A program made the position numbers and the translations under genes. A stretch of 64,000 nt of DNA. Origin: a bacterium. Its GTDB lineage: Bacteria > Auribacterota > UBA3054. The notes under the pieces were generated by a model that did no database searches, had not been told where the DNA came from, and worked only from the letters and a program-made list of their open reading frames with translations. The stretch covers positions 124,001 to 188,000 of the forward strand of contig JAFYXV010000003.1 in the NCBI GenBank assembly GCA_017557885.1, in the 5' to 3' direction. Numbering within the stretch: the stretch's first letter is position 1; each line of letters opens with the position of its first letter. Of the stretch, positions 44,640-53,981 are shown piece after piece.

Positions 44640-45746
44640 TTAATCCAGGATCTCCACGTTGGCTCTGGGGACCGTGATTATCTTGTCCCCTATCTTGACG
44701 GAAAGGACCCTGACTTTCGATCCGGTGGCGATCTCCACGGGCTTCTCGATGAGTTCATGGACCGTGCCGATCTCGCCGAAGTGGGGGCGCCTTATGAGGC
44801 GGATCCTTACTCCTGGCTTGAGTTCGGAAGAATTGACGTGCAGATCCTCCTTCGTTTCGTAGCCGGGAACGATAAGTTCGGGACGGATGACGCCCGCCCT
44901 GATCTGAGTAGCGCCGTTGATGGCCGCCACATGGCCGTCCAGGGCGCGCATAAGGTGCGCCGTCCGCTCGGGCATGACAAGATCGCCGAAACCTTCCGTC
45001 AAAACAAGCGTGAAGGGTATGTCCTCCTCGCCGGTCACCGCCACGCCGATATCGTAGCCCAGGAAACCCATCAATTCGGAATCCACGATGCCCGCGCCCA
45101 CGATGCCCAATAAGCCTTTCTTTTCCGCGGCGTAGAGAACGCTGCCGTCTATTTTCCCCGGGAACATGATGATCTTCCCCTCCAGGTCTTCAGGCAGCAT
45201 ATCCGCGGTCAGAACGGAGCGCCCGTTGTCAAACCAGAGGAGCTTGCCGTGGCGCTCGCCGCCCACGCCGAAAATGCCCTGCACCAGCGCGCCGTAAGTC
45301 TCTATTACTACTCCTTCCTCCTCCATTATCTCCACGACCTCGCCGGAAATGTAAGCGTGGCAGAAGATGGGTTTCGGCATGCCCCGGACGCCTATGTTGC
45401 CGGAAAGCTTGGAAATGTATTCCAAAGATCCGTCGATGGGAGAGGTGACGTTGTTGGTGATGAGGTTGAAGAAGACCGTCCTGCTGGCCAGAAGCTCCTC
45501 TTTTTTCACCGGGTCGCCGGCTTTTTTCAAAACGAATTTCTCAAGCTGGTCCGGTCCGCAGCCAAGGATATTCGCGGCTTTCACCACCGCCAATGTTCCT
45601 GGCAGATCGACTTTCGCCACCACCTGATCCGGCGTGACATGCTCCCCAGCTCTGACCACCACCTCGCCCTTCACAGGAAGGCGCCTGGTCTTTCTTATCT
45701 TAACGTGCGGGCTGATTGTCAGCCCGGGAGTAAAAGCGTTTCCCAT
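44640..45746 (-). CDS. Partner protein of the MutL-like ATPase, sandwich/KOW-like
   Basis: 368 residues with no characterised homologue that I recognise. The N-terminal part (LPVKGEVVVRAGEHVTPDQVVAKVDLPG, then TSPIDGSLEYISK) looks like a barrel-sandwich hybrid of the biotinyl/RnfC type. The C-terminal part (GVRIRLIRRPHFGEIGTVHELI) resembles a KOW-type SH3 barrel. No catalytic or signal sequence is seen. AAGGA precedes the ATG, and it sits 12 bases after the MutL-like gene, so it is part of one transcript. A scaffold or adaptor for the ATPase is the simplest reading; this is an inference from context. Confidence 0.65.
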   Translation of the reverse strand: MGNAFTPGLTISPHVKIRKTRRLPVKGEVVVRAGEHVTPDQVVAKVDLPGTLAVVKAANILGCGPDQLEKFVLKKAGDPVKKEELLASRTVFFNLITNNVTSPIDGSLEYISKLSGNIGVRGMPKPIFCHAYISGEVVEIMEEEGVVIETYGALVQGIFGVGGERHGKLLWFDNGRSVLTADMLPEDLEGKIIMFPGKIDGSVLYAAEKKGLLGIVGAGIVDSELMGFLGYDIGVAVTGEEDIPFTLVLTEGFGDLVMPERTAHLMRALDGHVAAINGATQIRAGVIRPELIVPGYETKEDLHVNSSELKPGVRIRLIRRPHFGEIGTVHELIEKPVEIATGSKVRVLSVKIGDKIITVPRANVEILD

Positions 45747-45758
45747 AAATTCTAATCC

Positions 45759-47561
45759 TTATTCAAGCGGCAGCGAAAGCGCTTTGTAATCTCTAAGCCG
45801 GCGCTCGGCGTTCAGATTCTGGTCGCTGTCAAAAACGAGAGGCCTGCAGCGGCCGTCCAAAATAAGACCGGCGCAGCCGCCGATGACTTCCTTTTCCAAA
45901 GGCTTTCCGTTGCCCGCGCCCACGTTGAAGCGCCGGCTGGGGAAGATCTGCACCCTGGCTTTCTTGCCGGTGGCCAGGGGAACTCTTATCAGTTCGCCGC
46001 TCTTCACGGTGATCTTTTCCTCCAAACCTTCGGACTTGATCAAAACGTCCATCACCCTGCTGCCTTCCTTGGCCGTGCCCACAGGCGCGATGGCCGTTCC
46101 CAATAGGATCATGCAGTCCTTGGCGAAAACTTCCTTGGCCGCCGCCGCGTTCAGCTGCGACATCACGCCCAGCTGCGGCATCATGAAGATCGAGTCCACC
46201 GCCAGCTGCGTCACGCCCTCCAGCTGGAAAGCGTCCAGCATCATCAAAGCCGACTGGGTGCGGTCGGGGGCATGGGAAAGAACGCCGCCGGAGCCTATGC
46301 AGAGATCCAGTTTCATGAGGTCCACCAGAACCTTCTGGTCGTTGTCCAGGGCGGAGCCGATGTCGCTGTCGGCGTCCTTCACGTTGGCCGCCACGTCCAC
46401 CGCCAAAGACCTGTGGTGGATAAGGGAGAGCCTCAGGGCCTCCCTGGCCGCAGCCTGTTCGATATAAAGCTCTTCTTTAGTTTCCGGAATGGTGGTGGGC
46501 CTGATCATCTTGTTGCGCAAAATGTCCCTCAGGACCTTCACGTCAAACTTGAAGGGCAGCCAGCGCAGAATGTTGTCCACTCCGCTTTCCGCCATCACGT
46601 TGCAGAGGCTGTAGCTCATGCCGTAGTTGGCGGAAACTGTCCTGTGGAAGTGTCCCCCAAAAACGGAGAAGACGTCGGTGGTGGCCCCGCCGATATCCAC
46701 CGCCAGGACGTTCTGGTTCCTTTCCTTGGCCACTTCCTGAATGATGATGCCAACCGCCGTCGGCGTCGGCATAATGTCGGCGGACGTGATCTCCATCAGC
46801 TTAGGGTATCCCGGCGCCTGCTGCATGACGTGTTCCAAGAAGAGGTCGTGGATCGCCTGGCGCGCCTCCGCCACGTCTTCCCTGTTAAGGTCGGGCCTGA
46901 CATTGTTGACGTGCCTTATGGAGCACACTCCGCCCAGCATATCCTCTACAACGTCCCTGGCCTCAACGTTGCCGCTGAAGATGACCGGCAGGTTGAAGCC
47001 CTGCCCGAACCTGGGCTGCGGCTTCGCGGCGCGGATAATTTCCGAGATCATCTCGACGTGCCTTCTGGAGCCGCCGTTGGTGCCGCCCGCCATCAGTATC
47101 ATGTCCGGGCGGATGTGCCTGAGCCTTTCGATCCTTTCGTAATTCTCCCTGGGATCGTCCAGGGAAATGGTGTCGATGACGATGGCACCGGCGCCCAGGG
47201 CCGCTCTTTCCGCGCTGGCGCCCGAAATATTGCCTACGATGCCCGTACAGGCCATCTGCAAGCCTCCCCCGGCTGAACTGGTGGAGAAGTAAGCGTCCAC
47301 CCCGTCCTCGCCCTTCCTGGGGCATATCAGGTTCCTGTTCTCGTCCAGCAGGCGGCGCCCGGTGATGTCCTCAAGTTCCTCCACGGCGTTCTTCACGCCC
47401 ACCGTCACGTCGTCGAAGGGCGCCTCCACCGTGGTGGGCGCCTCTCCCCTGCCGGCCAGCCGGTAGCCTTCCTCGGTCTTGACGACCAATATAGCCTTGG
47501 TGGTCGTGCTGCCGCAGTCCGTGGCCAGCATCACGTCCAGTTTCTCAGTGTCCTTTGTCAT
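45759..47561 (-). CDS. MutL/GlmL-like ASKHA ATPase
   Basis: 600-residue member of the glutamate mutase MutL/GlmL family, ATPases thought to protect or reactivate adenosylcobalamin mutases. The phosphate-1 motif TDCGSTTTKA is at residues 14-23, a second phosphate motif VDIGGATTDVFS lies in the middle, and the C-terminal half has the LDLCIGSGGVLSHA stretch typical of the family. No mutase (GlmS/GlmE or aminomutase) is adjacent, which is unusual. Its ATG comes three bases after the stop of the 89-residue gene with no ribosome binding site, so translation is probably coupled. Confidence 0.85.
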   Translation of the reverse strand: MTKDTEKLDVMLATDCGSTTTKAILVVKTEEGYRLAGRGEAPTTVEAPFDDVTVGVKNAVEELEDITGRRLLDENRNLICPRKGEDGVDAYFSTSSAGGGLQMACTGIVGNISGASAERAALGAGAIVIDTISLDDPRENYERIERLRHIRPDMILMAGGTNGGSRRHVEMISEIIRAAKPQPRFGQGFNLPVIFSGNVEARDVVEDMLGGVCSIRHVNNVRPDLNREDVAEARQAIHDLFLEHVMQQAPGYPKLMEITSADIMPTPTAVGIIIQEVAKERNQNVLAVDIGGATTDVFSVFGGHFHRTVSANYGMSYSLCNVMAESGVDNILRWLPFKFDVKVLRDILRNKMIRPTTIPETKEELYIEQAAAREALRLSLIHHRSLAVDVAANVKDADSDIGSALDNDQKVLVDLMKLDLCIGSGGVLSHAPDRTQSALMMLDAFQLEGVTQLAVDSIFMMPQLGVMSQLNAAAAKEVFAKDCMILLGTAIAPVGTAKEGSRVMDVLIKSEGLEEKITVKSGELIRVPLATGKKARVQIFPSRRFNVGAGNGKPLEKEVIGGCAGLILDGRCRPLVFDSDQNLNAERRLRDYKALSLPLE

Positions 47562-47564
47562 ATC

Positions 47565-47834
47565 TTATTTGGCCAATTCCTTTATCCTCTCTTCCAACTT
47601 AAGCGTATTGGAATCATCCAGCAAAAAAAGACCGAGATCCCTTGCGTCGAAGGGAAAGACAGTGTTCAAGATCCCCCCGAAGCCGATCAAAATATGCGCT
47701 GTTATGGGCGCGATGGGCCTGTTGATCTCGAAAAGGAAAGTCGTGGCCGCCGGGATGTCGTACTTTTGGCTCCACAGGGCCACGCGCTCAATAAGATCTT
47801 CCCTTTCTTTTTCTGTCAGTTCAGTCTTGATCAT
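47565..47834 (-). CDS. Small protein upstream of the MutL-like ATPase
   Basis: 89 residues, not recognised. An N-terminal helix (KTELTEKEREDLIERVALWSQKY) and a C-terminal amphipathic tail (NTLKLEERIKELAK) flank a hydrophobic middle (RPIAPITAHILIGFGGILNTVFPF) that could be a buried or membrane-touching segment. It is the first gene of the three-gene module. Its promoter's -10 box ends only 11 bases above the ATG, so the leader is about five bases or less and no ribosome binding site is present. Its conservation with the ATPase cannot be tested here. Confidence 0.75.
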   Translation of the reverse strand: MIKTELTEKEREDLIERVALWSQKYDIPAATTFLFEINRPIAPITAHILIGFGGILNTVFPFDARDLGLFLLDDSNTLKLEERIKELAK

Positions 47835-47845
47835 AACAAAAAGGA

Positions 47846-47854
47846 ATTATAGCA
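47846..47854 (-). promoter_or_regulatory. Extended -10 promoter of the MutL-like module
   Basis: Minus-strand TGCTATAAT preceded by GTT; predicted start about five bases before the ATG at 47834. Confidence 0.65.
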
Positions 47855-47882
47855 AACATTCCTTTCGCATAATGGAAAGAAG

Positions 47883-48035
47883 CTATTCCGCTTCCGGATA
47901 GACCACGCTCTGCTGATCAGGGTCGCGGTAGAGATGGTTGTTGGGGGCGTCGGCGTCCAGGGAATCCTGCATGGCGCAGCCGGCAAGACCTAAAACGTAG
48001 ATCAAAAGCAGAGAGAGAAAAAGCAGTTTTTTCAT
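47883..48035 (-). CDS. 50-residue lipoprotein
   Basis: Short protein (MKKLLFLSLLLIYVLGLAGC then a 30-residue mature tail ending in YPEAE). The lipobox LAGC marks residue 20, so the mature part is acidic and only about 31 residues long. CTGAGGA lies eight bases before the ATG and overlaps the stop of the YfhO-like gene, which shows co-translation. Function unknown; small lipoproteins of this sort often attach to a membrane complex. It was found by reading the region between 47834 and 48046. Confidence 0.72.
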   Translation of the reverse strand: MKKLLFLSLLLIYVLGLAGCAMQDSLDADAPNNHLYRDPDQQSVVYPEAE

Positions 48036-48045
48036 GGTTTTTTCC

Positions 48046-50391
48046 TCAGGATTTGTTTATGAAAATTAAAGATGTTCTGTAGATGGCGGCGGCAAGGAAG
48101 ATAACGATCCCGGCGGCGTAGCAGATGAGCAGCGCGGTCTGGTGGCTTATTCTCGCTTGCAGCGTAACGGTATGTTCTCCCGCTTCTATTAGAACCGCTC
48201 TCAATGCGGCGTCGGCGCGGAGTATATTGGCGGGTTTGCCGTCGATCCTGGCGATCCAGCCCGGGTAATAGAGTTCGCTGAAGACGACGCAGCCGGGAAC
48301 TTCGGCGTTCACTTTGGCTTTTATCTCCTGCGGAGAATAATCTGTCAACGTTGCCGTGCCGAAAGGTCCTTTCTCCCCTGCTTCACCTGAGAGTTGCCCG
48401 GGTATTTCCGCACCGCTTATGACGACCTTGCGGGAAGGCTTGAAGTCCATCGACATGACGAGGTCAGCGGGGGCAATGTCTTCCCTCACGGCTTTGGGAA
48501 CGAACCAAACTCTGGGCATGACAAAATTATTGTCCTTTACGAAGAGGCCGTACCTGGTGAAAGGCCTGGCCCAGCTTGGGATCTTTTCAGCAGGAAGCCT
48601 TGTTTGGTTATTGAGGTCGTAGCGGATGTTGAAGATCTCGTCGAAGCGCTTGCGGGAATTTTCGCCCTGTTTTCTGGCGTTCCATAAAGGCTGCTCCCAA
48701 CTCGTCCTCGTCATGATGTAGCCGTTGACGGAGTCTAAGCCCCAGATCACGGTCTTCTGCGAGGCCTGCACGGCGTCCCAGCGGTAGCGGCAGCGGCCTT
48801 TGGGCCCCTTGGAGATCTGGTCGCCTTTCAGCGCCATAGAGACCGGGTTTTGCGCATTGGCCTCCGCGGCGGAAGTTGGCGAAGCGTTGATCTCTCCGCC
48901 GAAAGACGCCAGGTCGAAAACCACAAGCGCGGCGAAGGCCCACTTCGTCCAGGAATGCTGGCCTTTGCAGGCAATGAGATACAATGCGATGCCGATGATG
49001 AAAATGACGTACTGCCTTAAGACCGCGAAATTGAAGACGGCTTTCGTAACGGCGTTGTCGGGAACTTTCTTAAGCCCCAGTATGGTGGCGAGTCCGATAA
49101 TTAAAAGGCTCGCGAAAAGGAAAAGCCAGAAGCCCTTCTTGATCTCAGTCTTTTCCTTCGGCCAGAACTGATCGAAAGTGAAGGCGAAAAGAATGCTAAT
49201 TGGAAGCGAGATAAAGTATGCGTACCTGACCGGGATCCTCAGATTCCTCAGCGGCTTGATGAGGTAAGCGAGGAAATACTGGAAGGGATTTTCAAGACCG
49301 TAGATGTAGAGAGCAGCGATGACGGCGATCAGGAAAAAGACCAGGGCTTTGAGGGAAAAATGCTTTTTCAGATAAACGGGGAGCAATAGCAGAGCGAGGA
49401 AAGGCCAGAGTCCGGTGTAAGAGACGCGGCACCAGTACTGCCAGAACTGGCCGATATGCCAGCTGTCCCCTCCCCAGAAGAGATTCCAATCCGCGCCGCT
49501 TCCCGGGGCTTTCACGCGGCCGAAAAGATCTGGAATAATGTTGGTAAGGAAGAAGTACCAGCTCGCCTGGTCAGAAACGTTCTTGTAGATGTCCTGGTCG
49601 GGACGCGCGCTGTTGCCGTAATATTCCGCGGCGGGAACGATAAGGATCGCTGAGATAAGCAAACCTACGAAAAGAAAGACCGCGCTTTGGGCGATGAATC
49701 TTAAAAGAGAGTGCTTTTCCTTCCGAAGCTCAATGAGCTCGTAAATGAAAAACACAATGAGGAAAGCCGCCATGTACGGCATCCTCTGGATAACGCCGAT
49801 CAAAAAGCAGAAGCCGAGGACGCCGCCGCCTATCGCGGAAAGGGAAAGCGTTTTCAAACCAAGCTTGTTTTCTGATTCCGCTTTCATATGCTCCAAAGAG
49901 AGCATTATCCAGGGAATGAAGCCGTAGCCCGCGCCGTTGTTGGCGCTCGTCATGGTTATGACTATGGAAGCGCAGTAGCCGGCGGCCGCCGCCGCGGCCG
50001 TCGCGGCCGGACGGGAGATCTTCCAAAACCTCAGGAGAAAGTAAACGCCGAAGGCGCCGAAAAGAACTTGGAAAACGTAGATGAAGGAGACCGCTTTTTC
50101 AAAGGCGGGAAGATCTTTCGCGATGGGAACGCAGAGAAGGTACAGCGGATAGAAAATGGAGTGCCAGGCCATCTGGCCGAAGGGACGGCCAAGGTCGTGG
50201 TAAGGACACCAGGCCGGAAATCTTCCATGCAGAAGTTCGCCGGCGTTGAAAAAAAGCTTGGGAAGATCCTGGTTGGCGAAATCGCCGAAGAAGAAACCCG
50301 TGCCCATAATGACGGCGCGGAAAAGCCAAAAAAGCCCCAGGGCAAGCAGAGCCGCCCCAAACCATTTCAGCTCTTTTCTTCCGTCTTCCAT
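48046..50391 (-). CDS. YfhO-like multi-spanning membrane protein
   Basis: 781 residues with about 12 membrane segments, a large soluble stretch (about residues 480-700) and one last C-terminal helix. The DxD-like motif in the first loop (FFFGDFANQDLPK) and the pattern of charged loops match the YfhO/GT-C group of membrane proteins that modify glycopolymers. The ATG directly follows the transketolase stop (TAAATG), so the two are coupled. With the transketolase upstream and a small lipoprotein downstream the unit may supply and attach a sugar to an envelope polymer; the substrate is unknown. Confidence 0.7.
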   Translation of the reverse strand: MEDGRKELKWFGAALLALGLFWLFRAVIMGTGFFFGDFANQDLPKLFFNAGELLHGRFPAWCPYHDLGRPFGQMAWHSIFYPLYLLCVPIAKDLPAFEKAVSFIYVFQVLFGAFGVYFLLRFWKISRPAATAAAAAAGYCASIVITMTSANNGAGYGFIPWIMLSLEHMKAESENKLGLKTLSLSAIGGGVLGFCFLIGVIQRMPYMAAFLIVFFIYELIELRKEKHSLLRFIAQSAVFLFVGLLISAILIVPAAEYYGNSARPDQDIYKNVSDQASWYFFLTNIIPDLFGRVKAPGSGADWNLFWGGDSWHIGQFWQYWCRVSYTGLWPFLALLLLPVYLKKHFSLKALVFFLIAVIAALYIYGLENPFQYFLAYLIKPLRNLRIPVRYAYFISLPISILFAFTFDQFWPKEKTEIKKGFWLFLFASLLIIGLATILGLKKVPDNAVTKAVFNFAVLRQYVIFIIGIALYLIACKGQHSWTKWAFAALVVFDLASFGGEINASPTSAAEANAQNPVSMALKGDQISKGPKGRCRYRWDAVQASQKTVIWGLDSVNGYIMTRTSWEQPLWNARKQGENSRKRFDEIFNIRYDLNNQTRLPAEKIPSWARPFTRYGLFVKDNNFVMPRVWFVPKAVREDIAPADLVMSMDFKPSRKVVISGAEIPGQLSGEAGEKGPFGTATLTDYSPQEIKAKVNAEVPGCVVFSELYYPGWIARIDGKPANILRADAALRAVLIEAGEHTVTLQARISHQTALLICYAAGIVIFLAAAIYRTSLIFINKS

Positions 50392-52314
50392 TTAGAGCGC
50401 GGCTTCGATAGCCTTGATTATTCCGGGAGCGTCCAGGGAATATTCGGCGTAGAGTTCCTTCGGCGTGGCGGAGCCAGCGAAAGAGGTGACGCCGAGCTTT
50501 ACGAGCTTGCAGCTGAGGCCGAGTTCCTGAAGTTTTTCAGCGACGCTCATGCCCAGTCCGCTGACGACAAGGTGATCCTCGACGGTCACTACAAGGCCGG
50601 TCTTGGCGGCTTCTTTCAACGCGTCAACGTCGATTGCCAAGGGCGAAGAGATGTTGTAAACGGAGACCTCCGTCCCCTGCTTAGCCATTTCGTCGGAAGC
50701 CGCTATGGCGTTCGTAGTCGGAGTGCCGCAGACAAAGATCGCGGCTTTGGGAGCCTTCTTGGAACGAAGAAGGTCGGCTTTGCCGTAAGCGTATTTGTAA
50801 TCCGTGCCGAAATAGGGCGTTCCGTCCTCTTTCGTTGCGATGCCGACTTTTGAGCGGCCCATGACCAGAAGCGTCGGCTTCTTGGTAAGGGCGAGATATC
50901 TGACGGCGCGGTCAGTCTGGTTCGGATCGGCCGGGACAATTACTTCGAAGCCGAGAAGGTTCCTGTAGAGGCCGAGGTAATCCACGCACTGGTGCGTCCT
51001 GCCGTCTTCGCCAACGTCCAGCCCGCAGTGGGTGCAGACGATCTTCGGGAAGGCTTCGTTCATGACGGACATGCGGTGCTGGTTGTAAGTCTCGTCCACG
51101 CCGAAAGCGCCGAAGTCGGCCCAGAAAGACTGGACGCCCCGGATGCTCATGGCGCCGGCGATTACCGCCGCGTTGTGCTCCTGAATGCCGATCTGGAAGA
51201 AGTTCTCTGGCCAGACTTTCTCGAAGTCCGCGACTTTCACGCTGCCCTTGAGGTCGCAGTCCAGCGCGGCCATCGGGCTGGCGCCGGCTTTGTCCTTGTT
51301 GGTCTTAGCGATGTCGGCAAGCGCTTTGCCCCAGGCGCTCCTGTTGTCGGTGCTCTCGGTGTAGAGGGCTGGCGTTCCCGGGTCGAGGGTAATATCCGGA
51401 GTTTTGGGACGGACGGGATGCCTGGGCTCTTTTGCTTTGCGTTCCGCCATCAGTTCGTCCAGGTCATCCGGAAGTCCGAGCTCTTGGAGCGCCTGGCGGC
51501 AGAGATCCATGTTCAGGGCGGAGCCGTGATATTTCGCCTGGTTCTCCATGAAGGAGATGCCGTGTCCCATAACGGTCTTGGCCAATATCATGACAGGCTT
51601 TTCGGAAAGATAAGCCTTCCTCAGTGCGCCGTAGAGGGCTTGAAGATCGTGTCCATTCACGTCTATGACTTCCCAGCCGTCGGCCTCCCATTCGGCCTTC
51701 AAGGGCTGGTACATCACTTCGTGAATGTCGCCGCAGATCTGCAGTTCATTGTAGTCGATTATGGCGACCAAGGGCAGGGCATATTTCACAGCCGTTCTCC
51801 TCGCTTCCGCGATCTGGCCTTTCTGCTGTTCGCCATCGCCCATCACGCAGAAAACTTTCGCCTTGACACCGGTCAGACGGTCTGACAGCGCGAAGCCCAC
51901 GCAGGCGGAAAGGCCCTGGCCCAAGTTGCCGGTGTCCCATTCGACGCCGGGCACGCACTGCTCGATATGGCCGGGGAAGGAGCTGCCCTTCTGACGGAAA
52001 GTCACCACCGCTTCCCTAAGGTCTATGAATCCTGCTCCCGCCAAGGCCGCGTAAACGCCCGGCGAGGTGTGGCCGTGGCTTACGACGATGGTGTCCCTGC
52101 CGAATTTCCTGGGATCCTTGGGATCGACGTTGGCGCATTGCCAAAGCAGGGTGTAAGTTTCGAGGGAGGAAAGGGAACCGCCGGGGTGTCCGCAGCCAGC
52201 CAGAGTCGTCATTTTTACGATGGCTCCGCGGCTGACAGTCAGCTGCTCGTTTAAAGCGGCAATCTCTTCCCCGCTCAGTTTTTCTTCAAAAAAAACGCGT
52301 TTTAAAATGCTCAT
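50392..52314 (-). CDS. tkt: Transketolase
   Basis: TPP-dependent transfer of two-carbon units between sugar phosphates in the non-oxidative pentose phosphate route. The N-terminal half holds GHPGGSLSSLE and the TPP/Mg motif GDGEQQKGQ, the middle the pyrimidine domain (IGIQEHNAAVIAGAMS), and the C-terminal domain ends normally. Both domains are on one chain, in contrast to the split enzymes of many anaerobes. 640 residues is standard. The promoter is at 52362-52370 and a leader of about 40 bases has only a weak binding site (TAGGT). Confidence 0.93.
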   Translation of the reverse strand: MSILKRVFFEEKLSGEEIAALNEQLTVSRGAIVKMTTLAGCGHPGGSLSSLETYTLLWQCANVDPKDPRKFGRDTIVVSHGHTSPGVYAALAGAGFIDLREAVVTFRQKGSSFPGHIEQCVPGVEWDTGNLGQGLSACVGFALSDRLTGVKAKVFCVMGDGEQQKGQIAEARRTAVKYALPLVAIIDYNELQICGDIHEVMYQPLKAEWEADGWEVIDVNGHDLQALYGALRKAYLSEKPVMILAKTVMGHGISFMENQAKYHGSALNMDLCRQALQELGLPDDLDELMAERKAKEPRHPVRPKTPDITLDPGTPALYTESTDNRSAWGKALADIAKTNKDKAGASPMAALDCDLKGSVKVADFEKVWPENFFQIGIQEHNAAVIAGAMSIRGVQSFWADFGAFGVDETYNQHRMSVMNEAFPKIVCTHCGLDVGEDGRTHQCVDYLGLYRNLLGFEVIVPADPNQTDRAVRYLALTKKPTLLVMGRSKVGIATKEDGTPYFGTDYKYAYGKADLLRSKKAPKAAIFVCGTPTTNAIAASDEMAKQGTEVSVYNISSPLAIDVDALKEAAKTGLVVTVEDHLVVSGLGMSVAEKLQELGLSCKLVKLGVTSFAGSATPKELYAEYSLDAPGIIKAIEAAL

Positions 52315-52361
52315 AGATAGACCTAGGCCTTATTTTGGATACACACACAATTGATAAATAG

Positions 52362-52370
52362 ATTTTAGCA
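52362..52370 (-). promoter_or_regulatory. Extended -10 promoter of the transketolase operon
   Basis: Minus-strand TGCTAAAAT preceded by CTTT. Confidence 0.6.
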
Positions 52371-52403
52371 AAGAGGGCGGTATTCTGTAAAGCCCAAAAG
52401 AAA

Positions 52404-53870
52404 CTAGAAGCGGCGATAGTCCTGGAGTCTTACCACCCTGAGGGCGAAAGCCAATATCATGAAGACGATCCCGTAAACGATCCAGGTCAGATAGACCGGA
52501 ACATAGGGCTTTATGAAGAAAACAACGGGCAGAGTAAGAAGGGCCAGGATCGCGGGGCGGGCAAGCGAGAGAAGGCTGTCCTTGGCGCGTCCGAATTCGG
52601 AAAAGCTTATGACGTAGCCTATGAACATGATGGAAAGGGAGACCACCATGGAAAGCGCGGAAGCGATGGGCGCCAGGGCCGGGTCGTTCCCTCTCCTCAG
52701 GCAGAGGAAGTAGATCAGGATGATGTTGGCTAAGATATTGCCGATCAGGCTGGCCAGGTTGATAAAGAAGACTTTGCGCTCCTTTTCCTTGACGTACAAT
52801 ACGTGCCCGAAGAAGGGGCAGAAAAGGTCGAGCCCCTGGCCCCAGATCAGGATCTGCAGCGCCAGGGCGCCTTCCACAAATTCTTTTCCGTAAACCAGAT
52901 CAAGGATCCTGGGAGACTCCAAAGTAGCCCAGAAGAGGAACGGAAAGCCCAGACAGCCGATCCACCTCAGGCTTATCATCACTCTCTGCCAGAAATCCTC
53001 CTCCCCCGCTTCCTTGCTGCTGGCGAGGGCGGGATACATAGACTCCGTGAAGGAGTTGGTCAAAAAGAGCGGAATAAGGACAAGATTGTAGGCCGCACCG
53101 TAAACTCCCAGCTGCGCCTTGAAACCGAACCACCACAAAAGCACATGGTCGAACTTCAGGTGCAGGGTGGAAGTGAACATGATAGTGAAGAACTGCCAGC
53201 CCTGGCTGAGCATCTCCATTATGACTTTCAGGCTTGGTTTGGGAAGCCCCAGCTTGTATCTGATCCTCAGAGCGATCGTTCCCAGAACCAATGGCACAAA
53301 GGAACCGAGCGCGAAATAGACCGCCATCAGCCTTGTCTTGACATCAAGCCCGCACTTGGCGAACATGAGCGTTCCGAAGCCAAGACTCACGTAAAGCACT
53401 TTGCCTATAAGGAAAAGCACCGCCTCCAAGTGATTGTCCTGGTGGCCTCTTAAAATAGCCGCCATCGACATATACCAGGCGTTGGCGAAAAGGAAGAGAC
53501 AGAAGAGCGCGATGAGCGTCAGGTCTTCGCCGCCCGCGCCGAAACCGAAAAGATCTCTCAAAACGAGCGCGCCGATGGCAAGGGCGACCGCCAAAACGGA
53601 GCAGAAAGTTTTAAGGATTACGGAATTCCAGAAAAGCTCGTCGCTGCGTTCCGGCTCCCTGGCCACGATCCTCGTCATCAAGGTCCCGAGGCCGTATTCC
53701 GCAACAATGGAGAACATCACGATCCAGGAAAGCGCGCCGGTGAAATCGCCGTAAAATTCTTTGCCGAGGGCCCGTGTCAGATAGATATTGAAAACAGCCG
53801 TCAGGGCATGGGAGGCGGCTTTTCCGGTAAAGAGGGAAAAAGTGTTTCTCAGGACACGGTTTAAATGCAT
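52404..53870 (-). CDS. Polysaccharide flippase (Wzx/MATE-like)
   Basis: Integral membrane protein of 488 residues with about 12-14 helices; the N-terminus (RNTFSLFTGKAASHALTAVFNIYLTRALGKEFYGDFTGALSW) is the usual exporter pattern. It lies 24 bases downstream of tRNA-Pro on the same strand with no terminator between, so it may share that promoter. It is the third flippase gene. No glycosyltransferase is beside it, so its glycan is unknown. Confidence 0.8.
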   Translation of the reverse strand: MHLNRVLRNTFSLFTGKAASHALTAVFNIYLTRALGKEFYGDFTGALSWIVMFSIVAEYGLGTLMTRIVAREPERSDELFWNSVILKTFCSVLAVALAIGALVLRDLFGFGAGGEDLTLIALFCLFLFANAWYMSMAAILRGHQDNHLEAVLFLIGKVLYVSLGFGTLMFAKCGLDVKTRLMAVYFALGSFVPLVLGTIALRIRYKLGLPKPSLKVIMEMLSQGWQFFTIMFTSTLHLKFDHVLLWWFGFKAQLGVYGAAYNLVLIPLFLTNSFTESMYPALASSKEAGEEDFWQRVMISLRWIGCLGFPFLFWATLESPRILDLVYGKEFVEGALALQILIWGQGLDLFCPFFGHVLYVKEKERKVFFINLASLIGNILANIILIYFLCLRRGNDPALAPIASALSMVVSLSIMFIGYVISFSEFGRAKDSLLSLARPAILALLTLPVVFFIKPYVPVYLTWIVYGIVFMILAFALRVVRLQDYRRF

Positions 53871-53894
53871 AAGAGAAATGCCTTAAAATAAAAA

Positions 53895-53971
53895 TGGTCG
53901 GAGCGACTGGATTTGAACCAGCGACCACTTGACCCCCAGTCAAGTGCGCTACCAGGCTGCGCTACGCTCCG
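53895..53971 (-). tRNA. tRNA-Pro (GGG)
   Basis: 77 bases including encoded CCA, read on the minus strand. The acceptor CGGAGCG/CGCTCCG is perfectly paired. The D arm is GCGCAGCCTGGTAGCGC. The anticodon stem CTTGA/TCAAG holds the loop CTGGGGG, anticodon GGG. The T arm GCTGG/CCAGT contains one G-T pair, and A is the discriminator. Confidence 0.95.
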
Positions 53972-53981
53972 ACGCATTTTC

